A DNA stretch of 64,000 nt from Imperialibacter roseus (GTDB lineage: Bacteria; Bacteroidota; Bacteroidia; Cytophagales; Cyclobacteriaceae). The DNA is taken from positions 4,254,417 through 4,318,416 of the forward strand of contig NZ_CP136051.1 of NCBI RefSeq assembly GCF_032999765.1. The letters run 5' to 3'. Positions 52,607-61,805 of the stretch are shown here, piece by piece (within the stretch, counting starts at the first letter, position 1; each line of letters begins with the position of its first letter). The notes beneath the pieces were generated by a model, which was not told the origin of the DNA, did no database searches, and was given only the letters and a program-made list of their open reading frames with translations. The position numbers and the translations under genes are program-made.

Positions 52607-52771
52607 GTGAAAAACAATCACCATTGCACCTCGCAATGCACAGCGATTAATAGCTTCAACGCCACCAATCTCTACGATATGTTAAGTCGCTGACCACCAG
52701 ATGGCTAGTCGGCTCAACGCAACAATCTGGTCTCCACTTCGTTAGTATATAGTAAAAATCATAAAAATAAT

Positions 52772-53395
52772 ATGAAAAATACCATTTTAGCAACCAGTTT
52801 ACTAATGATGTTCATTACCAGCGGAGCCCTTGCTCAGGAGGCCGGTCTTAAAGGAGGACTCAACTTTTCAAATCTCTACGTCAACGACGTGGACGATGAA
52901 AATATGAAAATCGGGTTCAATGCAGGTGTCTACTACAAAGCACAGTTAACAGATGTGTTGGCCATACAGCCAGAAATACTTTACTCATTGAAAGGGGCTG
53001 AAGTAATTTACGACAATACATTTCTTGGCATAGGCAACGGTAAATACCGTTTCAATCTGAGTTATGTAGATGTACCTGTAGCATTAAAAATAAGCCCTGT
53101 CGGTAATTTTTATATCGAAGCGGGCCCGTATGTGTCGTTGCTTACGTCAGCAAAAGTTAAACGAATCGACTCAAACGGAGATAAGGAAGTGGTGGACGAA
53201 CTTGATCGGGACAATTTCAATACAGTCGACTACGGCATGTTTGGAGGAGTCGGCTTCAACTTTACCGGTGGGTCTTTGGGAGTTAGGTATAACTATGGCC
53301 TGCAGGAGATTGGTGAGAGCGGCTCCAATGTGGCCGAAGCAACTCCAAACTCAAAGAATTCCGTGCTTCAAATATTTATGACATTGCCGTTTTGA
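52772..53395 (+). CDS. Outer-membrane beta-barrel (porin family) protein
   Basis: This 207-residue protein has a signal peptide (LATSLLMMFITSGALAQ) followed by EAGLKGGLNFSNLYVND, which opens an eight-stranded barrel pattern, e.g. FNAGVYYKAQLTDVLAIQPE, FNLSYVDVPVALKI and a C-terminal VLQIFMTLPF strand. It belongs to the OmpW/PorT-like Bacteroidota porin group. The role is unknown. A terminator lies on each side, so it is monocistronic. The 175-nt gap before it shows no further gene. Confidence 0.85.
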   Translation: MKNTILATSLLMMFITSGALAQEAGLKGGLNFSNLYVNDVDDENMKIGFNAGVYYKAQLTDVLAIQPEILYSLKGAEVIYDNTFLGIGNGKYRFNLSYVDVPVALKISPVGNFYIEAGPYVSLLTSAKVKRIDSNGDKEVVDELDRDNFNTVDYGMFGGVGFNFTGGSLGVRYNYGLQEIGESGSNVAEATPNSKNSVLQIFMTLPF

Positions 53396-53415
53396 CGGAC
53401 AACAACCCAAAAATC

Positions 53416-53452
53416 AGGGCCTGGTTCGACCGATGTCGATCAGGCTCTTTTT
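53416..53452. terminator. Terminator between the barrel and metallophosphoesterase genes
   Basis: AGGGCCTG pairs with CAGGCTCT with an inner TCGAC/GTCGA stem and a T-run on the plus strand. The 3' part lies in the end of the minus-strand gene. Confidence 0.75.
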
Positions 53453-54687
53453 AATTCCAGAATAGTAATCTCAGGAAGAATGCCAATTCTGCCGGGATAC
53501 CCCAAATACCCAAAGCCCCGATTGACATAAAGGTACTGGTTTTCCTCCTGATACAAGCCTGCCCACTGCTTGTAAACATACTGAGAAGGGCTCCACTTGA
53601 ATCCGCCAATTTCTACACCAAACTGAAAGCCGTGTGTATGGCCTGAAAGCATCAGGTCTACATCGCCATAGTTGGGCCTTACCTGTGCGTCCCAGTGGCT
53701 GGGGTCATGCGAGAGCAGAATTTTAAACGGGTATTCCTCTGTCCCCTGATGAGCTAAATCCATTTTGCCATACTTGGCAAACCTGCCGGCTCCCCAGTTT
53801 TCGATACCAAGTATGCCTATTTGCTCGCCGTCCACCTTCACAGGAAGATTCTCATTCATCATCAGGTGCCAGCCCAACTCTTTGTGGGCCGCTTTAAGGT
53901 CTTCTAAGTTTGCTTGCTTAGCAGCCTCTGATGCCCAGTTTTTGTAGTCTCCGTAGTCATGATTGCCGAGAGTGGAGTAAACTCCCAGAGGCGCCTTTAC
54001 TTTATCAAAAATGGAAATGTATTCTTTCACCTCCTCAGCCTCATTATTCACTAAATCGCCGGTGAAAAAGATAATATCTGGTTTTTCGCCCAGCAGCATT
54101 TCCACACCGCCTTTTACTGCTGTCTTGTTGAAAAAGCTGCCAGAGTGGATGTCGGAAAGCTGCCCTATCTGTATCCCGTCGAATTCTTTGGGCAGGTTAG
54201 GAAAGAAGATGGTTTTACGTCTAATCCGATAGTCGTGAGCGCCGCTCAAAATACCATAACTCATCGTCAATGCCGGAACAGCTCCTGCAATAAGTGCTAC
54301 CTTCGAAATGAACTCAGACCTGGGAATGGCCCTTCCATTAGGATTGATAGGCTCTGGGCTTGAAAATATAAAATTGGCAAGCCATTGAAACCCTCTGATA
54401 ATATCTCCTACCAACAAGAAAATAAGAGCGAATAGTTTTGACATCACGTTAATGAAGATGCCGAGCACAATGAAGGTGCGAAGACCTTTCACTGCTGATA
54501 AGTCGGCGAAGTTCACTACAAGTATGCCAAATACAGACAAGGTGGTGACGCCCCAGAAAATCCAATAAACAACTTTCCGTGTAGTGAGGGACACGTCGGC
54601 AGTTGCCAGCCTGACGGCTTGAAAAACATACCAATCGATAGCCAGTAAAAGAAGGAGTAAAAAGAATGCAAACACGATCCTGTTCAT
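53440..54687 (-). CDS. Membrane-anchored metallophosphoesterase
   Basis: This 415-residue protein has several N-terminal hydrophobic helices (IVFAFFLLLLLLAIDWYVF and others to about residue 145) and then a calcineurin-like catalytic domain. The metal motifs are in order: IGQLSDIHSG, FFTGDLVNNE, TLGNHDYGD, LLSHDPSHW and MLSGHTHGFQFG. The domain faces the periplasm or cytosol depending on helix count. Members of this group are often linked to UDP-diacylglucosamine or envelope phosphoesters, but the substrate is not known here. Confidence 0.88.
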   Translation of the reverse strand: MNRIVFAFFLLLLLLAIDWYVFQAVRLATADVSLTTRKVVYWIFWGVTTLSVFGILVVNFADLSAVKGLRTFIVLGIFINVMSKLFALIFLLVGDIIRGFQWLANFIFSSPEPINPNGRAIPRSEFISKVALIAGAVPALTMSYGILSGAHDYRIRRKTIFFPNLPKEFDGIQIGQLSDIHSGSFFNKTAVKGGVEMLLGEKPDIIFFTGDLVNNEAEEVKEYISIFDKVKAPLGVYSTLGNHDYGDYKNWASEAAKQANLEDLKAAHKELGWHLMMNENLPVKVDGEQIGILGIENWGAGRFAKYGKMDLAHQGTEEYPFKILLSHDPSHWDAQVRPNYGDVDLMLSGHTHGFQFGVEIGGFKWSPSQYVYKQWAGLYQEENQYLYVNRGFGYLGYPGRIGILPEITILELKRA

Positions 54688-54730
54688 TTAGGGATGGAAT
54701 TAATATGGCCAGCTCGGAACCTCTTTCATA

Positions 54731-54804
54731 AGAAAGAAAAAGAGCCCCTTTAAGTTCACCTTTAAATAGACGTTTAAAGTCCGGTGAATACTTTAAAGGG
54801 GCTC
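54731..54804 (-). terminator. Extended terminator of the RND efflux operon
   Basis: On the minus strand GAGCCCCTTTAA pairs with TTAAAGGGGCTC (12 bp), enclosing further pairs (TTCACC with GGTGAA and TTTAAA with TTTAAA). The stem is followed by a T-rich tract CTTTTTCTTTCTT. It is a strong long hairpin that closes the efflux operon. Confidence 0.92.
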
Positions 54805-54811
54805 AATTATT

Positions 54812-57800
54812 TTAGCTTAATCCGAATCTCCTGTTCACTCTGGCAAAGAACCAGTACATCACAGGCACAATCACCAGCGTAAGGAAGGTGGCGAACGTAA
54901 GACCGAATACGATGGTCCACGACATGGGTCCCCAGAAGATTACATTGTCTCCGCCCATGAAAAAGTCTGGGTTGTACTCTCTGAAGAAACCTATAAAGTC
55001 AATGTTCAATCCTATAGCCAAAGGCACAAGGCCAAGCACAGTAGTGATGGCTGTTAACAGTACCGGACGAAGCCTCGTTTTTCCTGCGACCACAATGGCC
55101 TCATCCACTTGCTCGATAGTGAGCCTTTCCACACCCAGCTCTTTCCTCATTCTGCTTCTGGTGAGCTCAATGAAGTCGATAAGTACGATGGCGTTGTTCA
55201 CCACGATACCGGCGAGAGAAATGATTCCAACCATTGTCATGATGACCACGAAGTCCATTTGGAAAATTACCAAACCAAGGAACACCCCAATTGTACTGAA
55301 AAGCACTGAAGTCATGATGATCAAGGGAGCAGTCATTTTATTGAACTGCGCCACAATGATCAGGAAGATCAGGAATACCGCCAGCAGCAAGGCACTGCTC
55401 AGGAAGGCCATTTCCTCTGCCTGCTTCTCCTGCTCGCCACCGAACTTGAAGGAGTAGCCTTGAGGCATATCAAAGTTCACGAGCAGCTCTTTGATTTGAT
55501 CGTTGATTTCTGTTGGATTGGCTCCTCCCAGCACGTTGGAGCTTATGGTTACGACTCTTTGCAAATCCTTCCTGCGTACCGAACCGTACGTTGTGCTCAA
55601 CTCAGCTTTGGCGACGGCAGAAATCGGTACAGAAACAATTCGTCCGTTGGTTTGGTCACGAAAAACCACACTCTTGTTCATCAATGCATCGATATCGTAC
55701 CGATACTTTTCGTCAAGTCTCAACTGCACTTCATAGTCATCTTCTCCCTGCTTGAATTTGGATATCTCCTTACCAAACAACGATGTACGCACTTCGTTGG
55801 CTATCGAATAAGTTGACAGGCCAAATCTGCGGGCCTTTTCTCTGTCGATATCTACAATAAGTTCCGGCTTGCCTGTTTCAAGGTCGGTTTTAAGCCTTTC
55901 GATACCTTCTATGCCTGATTCATTAATGAAGGTTTTCATGTCTTCAGTAATTTCTATCAGTCGGTTAAAGTCTTGTCCGGTAACTTCAATGGCAATTGGC
56001 TTACCTACTGGTGGGCCAGCTGCGTCCTTATCAACCGTCAGCGCCACACCAGGATAGCCCTGAACTGCCTCACGTATCTCGTTCATGATGTCACTGGTCA
56101 TTACCCATTCATCCGAACCTTCTCTCTTGCGGTACTTAAACTCCACAAAATTGACAGTGATCCTGGCTTTGTTTGGCGTTTCAGCCTGGCCCACCGCTGA
56201 AGGGTCGTTGGGGTCAGCTGTGTCTTGACCTACCTTGGTCACCACCGACTCTACCATGAACTGATAAGGCTCTATCACCTTCATCACCTTCTTCTCCACC
56301 TCCTCTGTAAATGAGTTGGTCACATTGATATCGGTTCCTGAGGGCTGCTCAATGAACACATTGACGTACTTTGGTTCATTCACCGGGAAGAAGATGACAT
56401 TGGGAGTAAACACCCCCATCATGGCTAGTGAAAAGAACAAAAGAAATACAGTACCAAAGAAAAAGAGCGTTGGGTTCCAGCCTCGCAAAGCAAACTGTAG
56501 CGTTCGGGAGTACAGCCCTTCTATGAAAGGCAGAAAAGTATCCTGAAACTTTCTGGACAGTGGAACCAGCACATAGACATTTAAGAGAATAAGCATCCCC
56601 AGAAGCAAAGCCAGGTTACCCAGCACATTCGCTTTTGCCAGTAGCAGCAAAGCGCCAATGCCTATGCTCACACCTGCAAATATCCATATCCTTTTATAGT
56701 TGAATGCTTGTCTGTTGTCTACCTTCATAAAGGCAGCAATCATTACCGGGTTGATCACCAAAGCCACAAAAAGTGAAGAGCTAAGCGTAACAATCAGGGT
56801 GATGGGTAAGTAACGCATAAACTGCCCCATCAGGCCTGGCCAGAAGGCCAAAGGAAGAAAGGCTGCAAGTGTGGTAGCCGTGGAGGAAATAATAGGCCAG
56901 GCCACCTCTCCCACTCCCCGACGGGTAGCTTCAAGCGGCTTCATGCCCAGTTCCATCAAACGGTAAACGTTCTCCACCACCACGATACCATTGTCCACCA
57001 GCATACCCAATGCCATGATCAGCGAGAACAGTACCATCATGTTGATAGTGATACTAAAGGCCGACAGCACGATAAAGGAAATGAACATCGACAACGGAAT
57101 GGCCACACCTACAAACAAGGCGTTTCTCGTTCCTAAAAAGAAGAGAAGTACCAAAACCACCAGAATCACCCCTGAGATGATATTGTTCTCCAGGTTGCTC
57201 ACCATTTCACGGGTCATTTCCGACTGGTCATTGGTAATTGCGATTTCAAGATCAGCAGGCAGCGTATCCATCGTTTTGTCGAGGATCGCATTTATCTTCT
57301 CTGTGGTAATCAGCAGGTTTTCACCGCTTCTTTTGATCACATCCACAGAAACCACAGGCTTGCCATTCATTCTGGCGAAGCTTTGCTTTTCCTTGAAACC
57401 GAACTCAATGGTTGCTATGTCTTTGAGGTAGACAATATTGGCGTTTTCATTTTTGACAATGATGTCTTCCATTTCACTGGCCTCCTCAAACTCACCCACC
57501 ACTCTAATGGTTCTTCTGATGCCGTCCTCAAGAATATTTCCACCAGACAAAGAAACGTTCTCAGCGGAAATCGCATTCTCAATGTCGGAGAAGTTGACCT
57601 TCACAGCCTCCATCTTGTAGGGGTCGACATTGATTCTGACCTCTTTCTCGTCAATACCCCTGATTTCTACTTTGCTTACCTCACTTACTTTTTCAATCTC
57701 GTCCTCAAGAATTTCCGCATAGTCTTCCAGCTCCTCCAGGGTATAATTCCCCGAGAGGTTGATGTTCATGATGGGAAACTCCGACAGGTTGAGTTCGAAG

Positions 57801-58270
57801 ATGTTTGGATCAGTTTGCAAGTCGCTTGGCAGCTCGGGCTTGGCCCTGTCCACGGCATCCTTCACCTTCGTCAGAGCGTCTTCAATGGCCGTTTCGGCAC
57901 TGAACTCAACAATGATGGTGGAGTAGTCCTGCACCGAAGTCGATTTGATATTATCAACTTCAGAGATGGTATTGATCTCTTTCTCTATCGGCCTTGTTAT
58001 CAGGTTCTCTATGTCAAGCGGGGCATTGCCCGGATGTGCAGTACCTATGTAAACTATCGGCTGCTCAATTTCCGGATAGCTGTCTTTTGGAAGCGAGATA
58101 TAAGAACTCACACCCATCACTATCAGCAAAAAAGTCAGGAAAAAAACCGTGGTTCGGTTCTTAAGAGAAGCTGAGGTGAGCTTAAACTCTTTGTCCACCA
58201 CTTCTTCGTTCTCTTCAGAAAACCTGTTTTCCTCCGGAAGATTATCGTTGGTATTTGTATCGTTAGCCAT
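54812..58270 (-). CDS. RND multidrug efflux permease (AcrB family)
   Basis: This 1152-residue inner-membrane pump has twelve helices in two halves with two large periplasmic loops. The acidic 35-residue N-terminal extension (NTNDNLPEENRFSEENEEVV) is longer than in E. coli AcrB. YISLPKDSYPEIEQPIVYI starts the first periplasmic part. The fourth helix reads LGMLVDNGIVVVENVYR, with the first of the two AcrB proton-relay aspartates kept and the second replaced by asparagine, as in many distant members. VGIISLAGIVVNNAIVLID is the tenth helix. It exports drugs, dyes or lipids with the adaptor and TolC protein encoded upstream, in a TetR-controlled operon. Confidence 0.95.
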   Translation of the reverse strand: MANDTNTNDNLPEENRFSEENEEVVDKEFKLTSASLKNRTTVFFLTFLLIVMGVSSYISLPKDSYPEIEQPIVYIGTAHPGNAPLDIENLITRPIEKEINTISEVDNIKSTSVQDYSTIIVEFSAETAIEDALTKVKDAVDRAKPELPSDLQTDPNIFELNLSEFPIMNINLSGNYTLEELEDYAEILEDEIEKVSEVSKVEIRGIDEKEVRINVDPYKMEAVKVNFSDIENAISAENVSLSGGNILEDGIRRTIRVVGEFEEASEMEDIIVKNENANIVYLKDIATIEFGFKEKQSFARMNGKPVVSVDVIKRSGENLLITTEKINAILDKTMDTLPADLEIAITNDQSEMTREMVSNLENNIISGVILVVLVLLFFLGTRNALFVGVAIPLSMFISFIVLSAFSITINMMVLFSLIMALGMLVDNGIVVVENVYRLMELGMKPLEATRRGVGEVAWPIISSTATTLAAFLPLAFWPGLMGQFMRYLPITLIVTLSSSLFVALVINPVMIAAFMKVDNRQAFNYKRIWIFAGVSIGIGALLLLAKANVLGNLALLLGMLILLNVYVLVPLSRKFQDTFLPFIEGLYSRTLQFALRGWNPTLFFFGTVFLLFFSLAMMGVFTPNVIFFPVNEPKYVNVFIEQPSGTDINVTNSFTEEVEKKVMKVIEPYQFMVESVVTKVGQDTADPNDPSAVGQAETPNKARITVNFVEFKYRKREGSDEWVMTSDIMNEIREAVQGYPGVALTVDKDAAGPPVGKPIAIEVTGQDFNRLIEITEDMKTFINESGIEGIERLKTDLETGKPELIVDIDREKARRFGLSTYSIANEVRTSLFGKEISKFKQGEDDYEVQLRLDEKYRYDIDALMNKSVVFRDQTNGRIVSVPISAVAKAELSTTYGSVRRKDLQRVVTISSNVLGGANPTEINDQIKELLVNFDMPQGYSFKFGGEQEKQAEEMAFLSSALLLAVFLIFLIIVAQFNKMTAPLIIMTSVLFSTIGVFLGLVIFQMDFVVIMTMVGIISLAGIVVNNAIVLIDFIELTRSRMRKELGVERLTIEQVDEAIVVAGKTRLRPVLLTAITTVLGLVPLAIGLNIDFIGFFREYNPDFFMGGDNVIFWGPMSWTIVFGLTFATFLTLVIVPVMYWFFARVNRRFGLS

Positions 58271-58293
58271 ATGGATTCGGTTTTTGAGATAAA

Positions 58294-59448
58294 TTACTTG
58301 CTGGCAGCTGCCAACGTCACACTAACTCCCTCGGCTACATCCCTGTATCCTTTTTCAATTAACTTCTCAGTTCCCTGAAGTCCCTTTATCACCTCAGTTT
58401 CACTTTTGAAGGTAAGCCCTGTTTCAATATGGATTTTGGTAGCCACAAGGCTGCCATCCTGATCAGCGACTGTGTAAACAAAGGTTCCTTTGTCGTCTCT
58501 CAGGATGATCTTGGTGGGTATAACCAATGCTTTGCTGCTCTTGTAGTCAATCAGTTGAAGCACTGTCACCTGATTAGGCCTTACAGTGAAGTCCAGCTTT
58601 GGTAAGCTCACTTCTACTGTGAAAGTTCTGTTCTCGCTGTTGATCACCTGACCAACCGAAAGTACCCTGGCAGTTACCGTTTTGTCCTGAACGGGAAAGT
58701 ACACCTCCACTGGATCTCCTGCCGTAAACTTCCCAATGAAAACTTCTGAGATATCAGTCTTGATATACATATCGTCTTCGCTAAGCACACGCACCAAAGG
58801 CATGCCCGGAGAAGCGATGGAACCGAGTGTGGCCGGAATTTCATCCACTCTTCCGCTAAACGGCGCCCTTATGACTGACTGAGCTAGCTGAGAGTTCAGC
58901 GTGGCCAACCTGTCTTCAAGCGACTCCTTACGATTTTTTGCTTCCAGGTACTGCACCTCCGTACCTATCTTTTGCTCCCAAAGCTTCGACTGTCTCTCAA
59001 AAAGAGTTTTGGCTAGTTCGAGGCTGGTCTGCACCTCACTGATATTGTTGCGAACAATGTCGGCGTCAAGGGTAAGCAGTACCTGGCCTTTGTTCACCTT
59101 TTGGCCTTCGGTTACATGAATTGCCTGTACTTTACCCATTGTTTCAGCACTCATCATCACATTTTTGTGAGAGGCTACCCATCCCCTTACCTCAGTCATA
59201 TGAAAAAAGTCTTTGGTAGGAACCGGCATAGTAGCCACAAGAATGGCGTTGGTATTCTCCTTACCAAACTCGGGATCCATTTGCGCTATTTCCTTTTCGA
59301 GCGTAGTAATCTTAGCTTTCAGCTCCCGAAGCTCGTTATTGTATTCACTGAGTTCGGATTTTTTTTCTTCAATATCTGAAGGGGCCTCTCCGCATGAAAC
59401 GCCTGCGAAAAGAACGGCAACTAGTGCCAGCAACTGTAAACTTTTCAT
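58294..59448 (-). CDS. RND efflux periplasmic adaptor (membrane fusion protein)
   Basis: This roughly 384-residue adaptor begins with a lipoprotein-like signal (LLALVAVLFAGVSC). A coiled coil (about 30-60, EKKSELSEYNNELRELKAKI), the lipoyl-like half AIHVTEGQKVNKGQVLLTLD, an alpha-hairpin, the second lipoyl half SVIRAPFSGRVDEIPATLGS and a beta-barrel (VEVYFPVQDKTVTARVLSV) follow. It links the RND pump to TolC across the periplasm. The frame is open to 59469, but the ATG at 59448 starts the signal peptide directly. It sits between the pump and TolC genes in one operon, in the usual order for this group. Confidence 0.93.
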   Translation of the reverse strand: MKSLQLLALVAVLFAGVSCGEAPSDIEEKKSELSEYNNELRELKAKITTLEKEIAQMDPEFGKENTNAILVATMPVPTKDFFHMTEVRGWVASHKNVMMSAETMGKVQAIHVTEGQKVNKGQVLLTLDADIVRNNISEVQTSLELAKTLFERQSKLWEQKIGTEVQYLEAKNRKESLEDRLATLNSQLAQSVIRAPFSGRVDEIPATLGSIASPGMPLVRVLSEDDMYIKTDISEVFIGKFTAGDPVEVYFPVQDKTVTARVLSVGQVINSENRTFTVEVSLPKLDFTVRPNQVTVLQLIDYKSSKALVIPTKIILRDDKGTFVYTVADQDGSLVATKIHIETGLTFKSETEVIKGLQGTEKLIEKGYRDVAEGVSVTLAAASK

Positions 59449-59482
59449 GGATGATGTATATGTTTTCATAGTTCGGTTCTCC

Positions 59483-60937
59483 TTATTCCTTAATTAATAG
59501 TCCTTTTGCCTTGTCGAGATCGACCTTGGCCACAATGGCATCGTAAAGTGCACTATAGTAGTTAGTCTGCGCATTTCTAAGGCTGTTTTCTGCGTCGATT
59601 ACCTCCAGGTTAGAGCCGACTCCCTGCTCGTATTTGATTTTGGTTACCCTGGCAATGCTTTCCGCCAGTTCCATGTTCTCCTCCTGCGAGGCAAGCGACT
59701 TTTGCGCATTGTCAAAATTCAGATAAGACTGCTGAATTTCCAGGTCGATCAGGTTTTCCAATGACTTAAAGCCGTTGTCCAGCTTTTGTAGTGTGAGCTT
59801 CTCCTGCTGAATCTTGTAGGTGCGCTGCAAACCACCAAAAATGGGCACGTTCAGGCGTAGACCAAATTGAGAGTAGTCATACCATTTATCCGGGCCAAAG
59901 TCATCATTTTCCTCGAAACCTGAGTTTGTTTTGAACACGCCCCCAATTCCGTTTGATTGAGTTCCATAGCCAAGCGTGGCAAAGGCATTTAAAGATGGTA
60001 AGGCCTCGGCGTAAAGGTTTTTAATAGTAAGCTCCTGCAAACGCTTATTTACTTGTAATACTTTATAGTCAGGTCTGTTTTTGTAATCCCAGTCACTGCC
60101 ATCAAGCTTCTCAATTGGATCGAGTTGAATGTCCTGAATAGTGCCAGCTACCTCGATAGGCTGATCCATAGGATAATTCATCTGAAATTTCAACAAGGCA
60201 AGTCCCAGTGCATTCAAGTTGCTGAACTTGTCCCGCTCGGTCACCAGGTTATTGAAGCTAACCTGAATACGATCAACATCAATTTTCTCTGCAAACCCAC
60301 TGATATTGAGTGCCCTTGTGTTCCTAAGAAGGCTGTCGACCCTGGCAATATTGGCATCAAAAAGTTGCATGCGCTCATTGTTGATGAGCACCGAATAGTA
60401 AGCCTTTGTCACTTGTTCCACAATCGTTTCTCGTGTTTGTTCGGTAGTTTTCTGTGAGAGCTCTTTGTACGTATTCGACGCCTGAAGTCCCACGATGTAG
60501 GATCCGTTGAAAATAATCTGATTAATAGTTGCACTAACGTCACCACTGCTCCTCAGTTGAAAAAAGTTGGGTGCAGCAAATACGTCACCTTGATTTACCC
60601 CATACTGGATAGCATCTTGCTCGGTAGGACCAAATGGGCTCCCTGGATAATATTGTGAGAAGAATCGCTGTAGCTTCTGGTTGTGGTTAACAGAAGCGCT
60701 ACCAGAAATCTGCGGCAACCCTATACCCACCGTCTCCTTTACTTTGGCCACTGCTATTTGCTCGTCAAGCGTAGCATTCTGCGCACTGATAGAATTGGCA
60801 AGTGCGTAGTCGATACATTGCTCAAGTGAAAGTGGTCCGTCGGAAGCTACCGTGCCGCCGTTGTCCTGAGCGCTGAGTTGGCCAGCCACCAGAAGCATTG
60901 CCACCAAAAAAATCTTCCAACTACTTTTGAGATTCAT
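59483..60937 (-). CDS. TolC family outer-membrane efflux protein
   Basis: This 484-residue protein has a signal peptide (IFLVAMLLVAGQLSAQ) and the TolC fold: LSLEQCIDYALANSISAQNATL, GIGLPQISGSASVNHNQKL, FGLRLNVPIFGGLQRTYKIQQ and the C-terminal ENSLRNAQTNYYSALYDAIVA, with long coiled helices between. It forms the outer-membrane duct of the efflux system. The frame extends to 60964, overlapping tetR, but the ATG at 60937 starts the signal peptide. It still overlaps tetR by 17 nt, which implies translational coupling. Confidence 0.94.
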   Translation of the reverse strand: MNLKSSWKIFLVAMLLVAGQLSAQDNGGTVASDGPLSLEQCIDYALANSISAQNATLDEQIAVAKVKETVGIGLPQISGSASVNHNQKLQRFFSQYYPGSPFGPTEQDAIQYGVNQGDVFAAPNFFQLRSSGDVSATINQIIFNGSYIVGLQASNTYKELSQKTTEQTRETIVEQVTKAYYSVLINNERMQLFDANIARVDSLLRNTRALNISGFAEKIDVDRIQVSFNNLVTERDKFSNLNALGLALLKFQMNYPMDQPIEVAGTIQDIQLDPIEKLDGSDWDYKNRPDYKVLQVNKRLQELTIKNLYAEALPSLNAFATLGYGTQSNGIGGVFKTNSGFEENDDFGPDKWYDYSQFGLRLNVPIFGGLQRTYKIQQEKLTLQKLDNGFKSLENLIDLEIQQSYLNFDNAQKSLASQEENMELAESIARVTKIKYEQGVGSNLEVIDAENSLRNAQTNYYSALYDAIVAKVDLDKAKGLLIKE

Positions 60938-61544
60938 ATGATTGCTTGTTAAAAATTGTGTCATAAAGTTTCCTTCCCTGATCCGTTAAAATCCCTTGTA
61001 TAAAGTGATAGAATATTTGTTCGCAGACTTCCTTAAATTCATATTTACCTCTTGGATAAGTGTGGGCATCGAAGGCCATTTCTACCTGCTTCATGCGCAG
61101 CACAGCCAGTATATTTTCATCGATGTCCTCTCTGAAACTGCCTTCGGCTTTTCCCCGCTTCAAACAATCCACGATATTCTGAGTGAAGACTCGTTCCTTG
61201 TACTCCTCAAAAAGTGTCCAGGCTTTGGGGTGATACTTCTGGATGTCGTGCAGCACCGAAGGATGAATGGTCTCTACATTCGTTCTCATGAACTGCGAAA
61301 TCTTAAATAGCTCATCGATGGAGTTGGACGACTCCTGGTGCATTTTCACAAATTCACGGTACTCTTTTTCACAATGGTGGCCAACCGCCAACGTCACTAC
61401 CTCGTCTTTATCCTTAAAGAATTGATAGATCGTTTTTTTAGAGATACCCATGTGACGGGACAGATCGTCCATCGTCACACTTCTAACGCCCAAACGGCAA
61501 ATAAGCTGGTCAGCTTGCTCTATTATATTGTCTCTTACTTCCAA
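60921..61544 (-). CDS. TetR/AcrR-family repressor of the efflux operon
   Basis: This 207-residue regulator has an N-terminal helix-turn-helix: IIEQADQLICRLGVRSVTMDDL, then SRHMGISKKTIYQFFKDKDEV. A C-terminal ligand domain of about 145 residues with few fixed motifs follows. It is the first gene of the TolC-adaptor-pump operon and overlaps the TolC gene, so it very likely represses the operon and is released by a substrate. The start codon is TTG, since no ATG or GTG lies after the upstream stop. A 9-bp-arm inverted repeat 18 nt before the start is the probable operator. Confidence 0.92.
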   Translation of the reverse strand: MEVRDNIIEQADQLICRLGVRSVTMDDLSRHMGISKKTIYQFFKDKDEVVTLAVGHHCEKEYREFVKMHQESSNSIDELFKISQFMRTNVETIHPSVLHDIQKYHPKAWTLFEEYKERVFTQNIVDCLKRGKAEGSFREDIDENILAVLRMKQVEMAFDAHTYPRGKYEFKEVCEQIFYHFIQGILTDQGRKLYDTIFNKQSYESQK

Positions 61545-61562
61545 AATATTCTTCTAAACTTT

Positions 61563-61590
61563 GGAAACTTTCACATTACTCAAAGTTTCC
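61563..61590. promoter_or_regulatory. Probable TetR operator before the efflux operon
   Basis: GGAAACTTT and AAAGTTTCC form perfect 9-bp arms with a 10-nt centre (28 bp in all), 18 nt before the tetR start codon on the minus strand. TetR proteins usually bind 15-30 bp palindromes over their own promoter, so autorepression is likely. Confidence 0.72.
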
Positions 61591-61805
61591 GTTGTCAAAG
61601 TAACGGCTAGTTTTTGAAAAGGTTTAGAAAAAAGTGAAAATTAACTTACCGATAATAATAGTCCCTAAAAGTCTTTATTTGAGGCTGTTGGGCCATTTCT
61701 TTGCCACTATTGCAAAACCACGGAGGATTGGCGGCGGCATAAATGCTACTGACTAAACTTTCAAACGTTTGCAGGTAAAAAAGTATTAAATTTGGTTTCG
61801 TCATC

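Noticed and set aside
61768-61794. Full -33/-7 Bacteroidota promoter before the hydrolase gene
   Set aside because: The TAAATTTG box fits, but the only TTTG upstream is 15 nt away, short of the usual 19-21 nt, so only the -7 half is supported.
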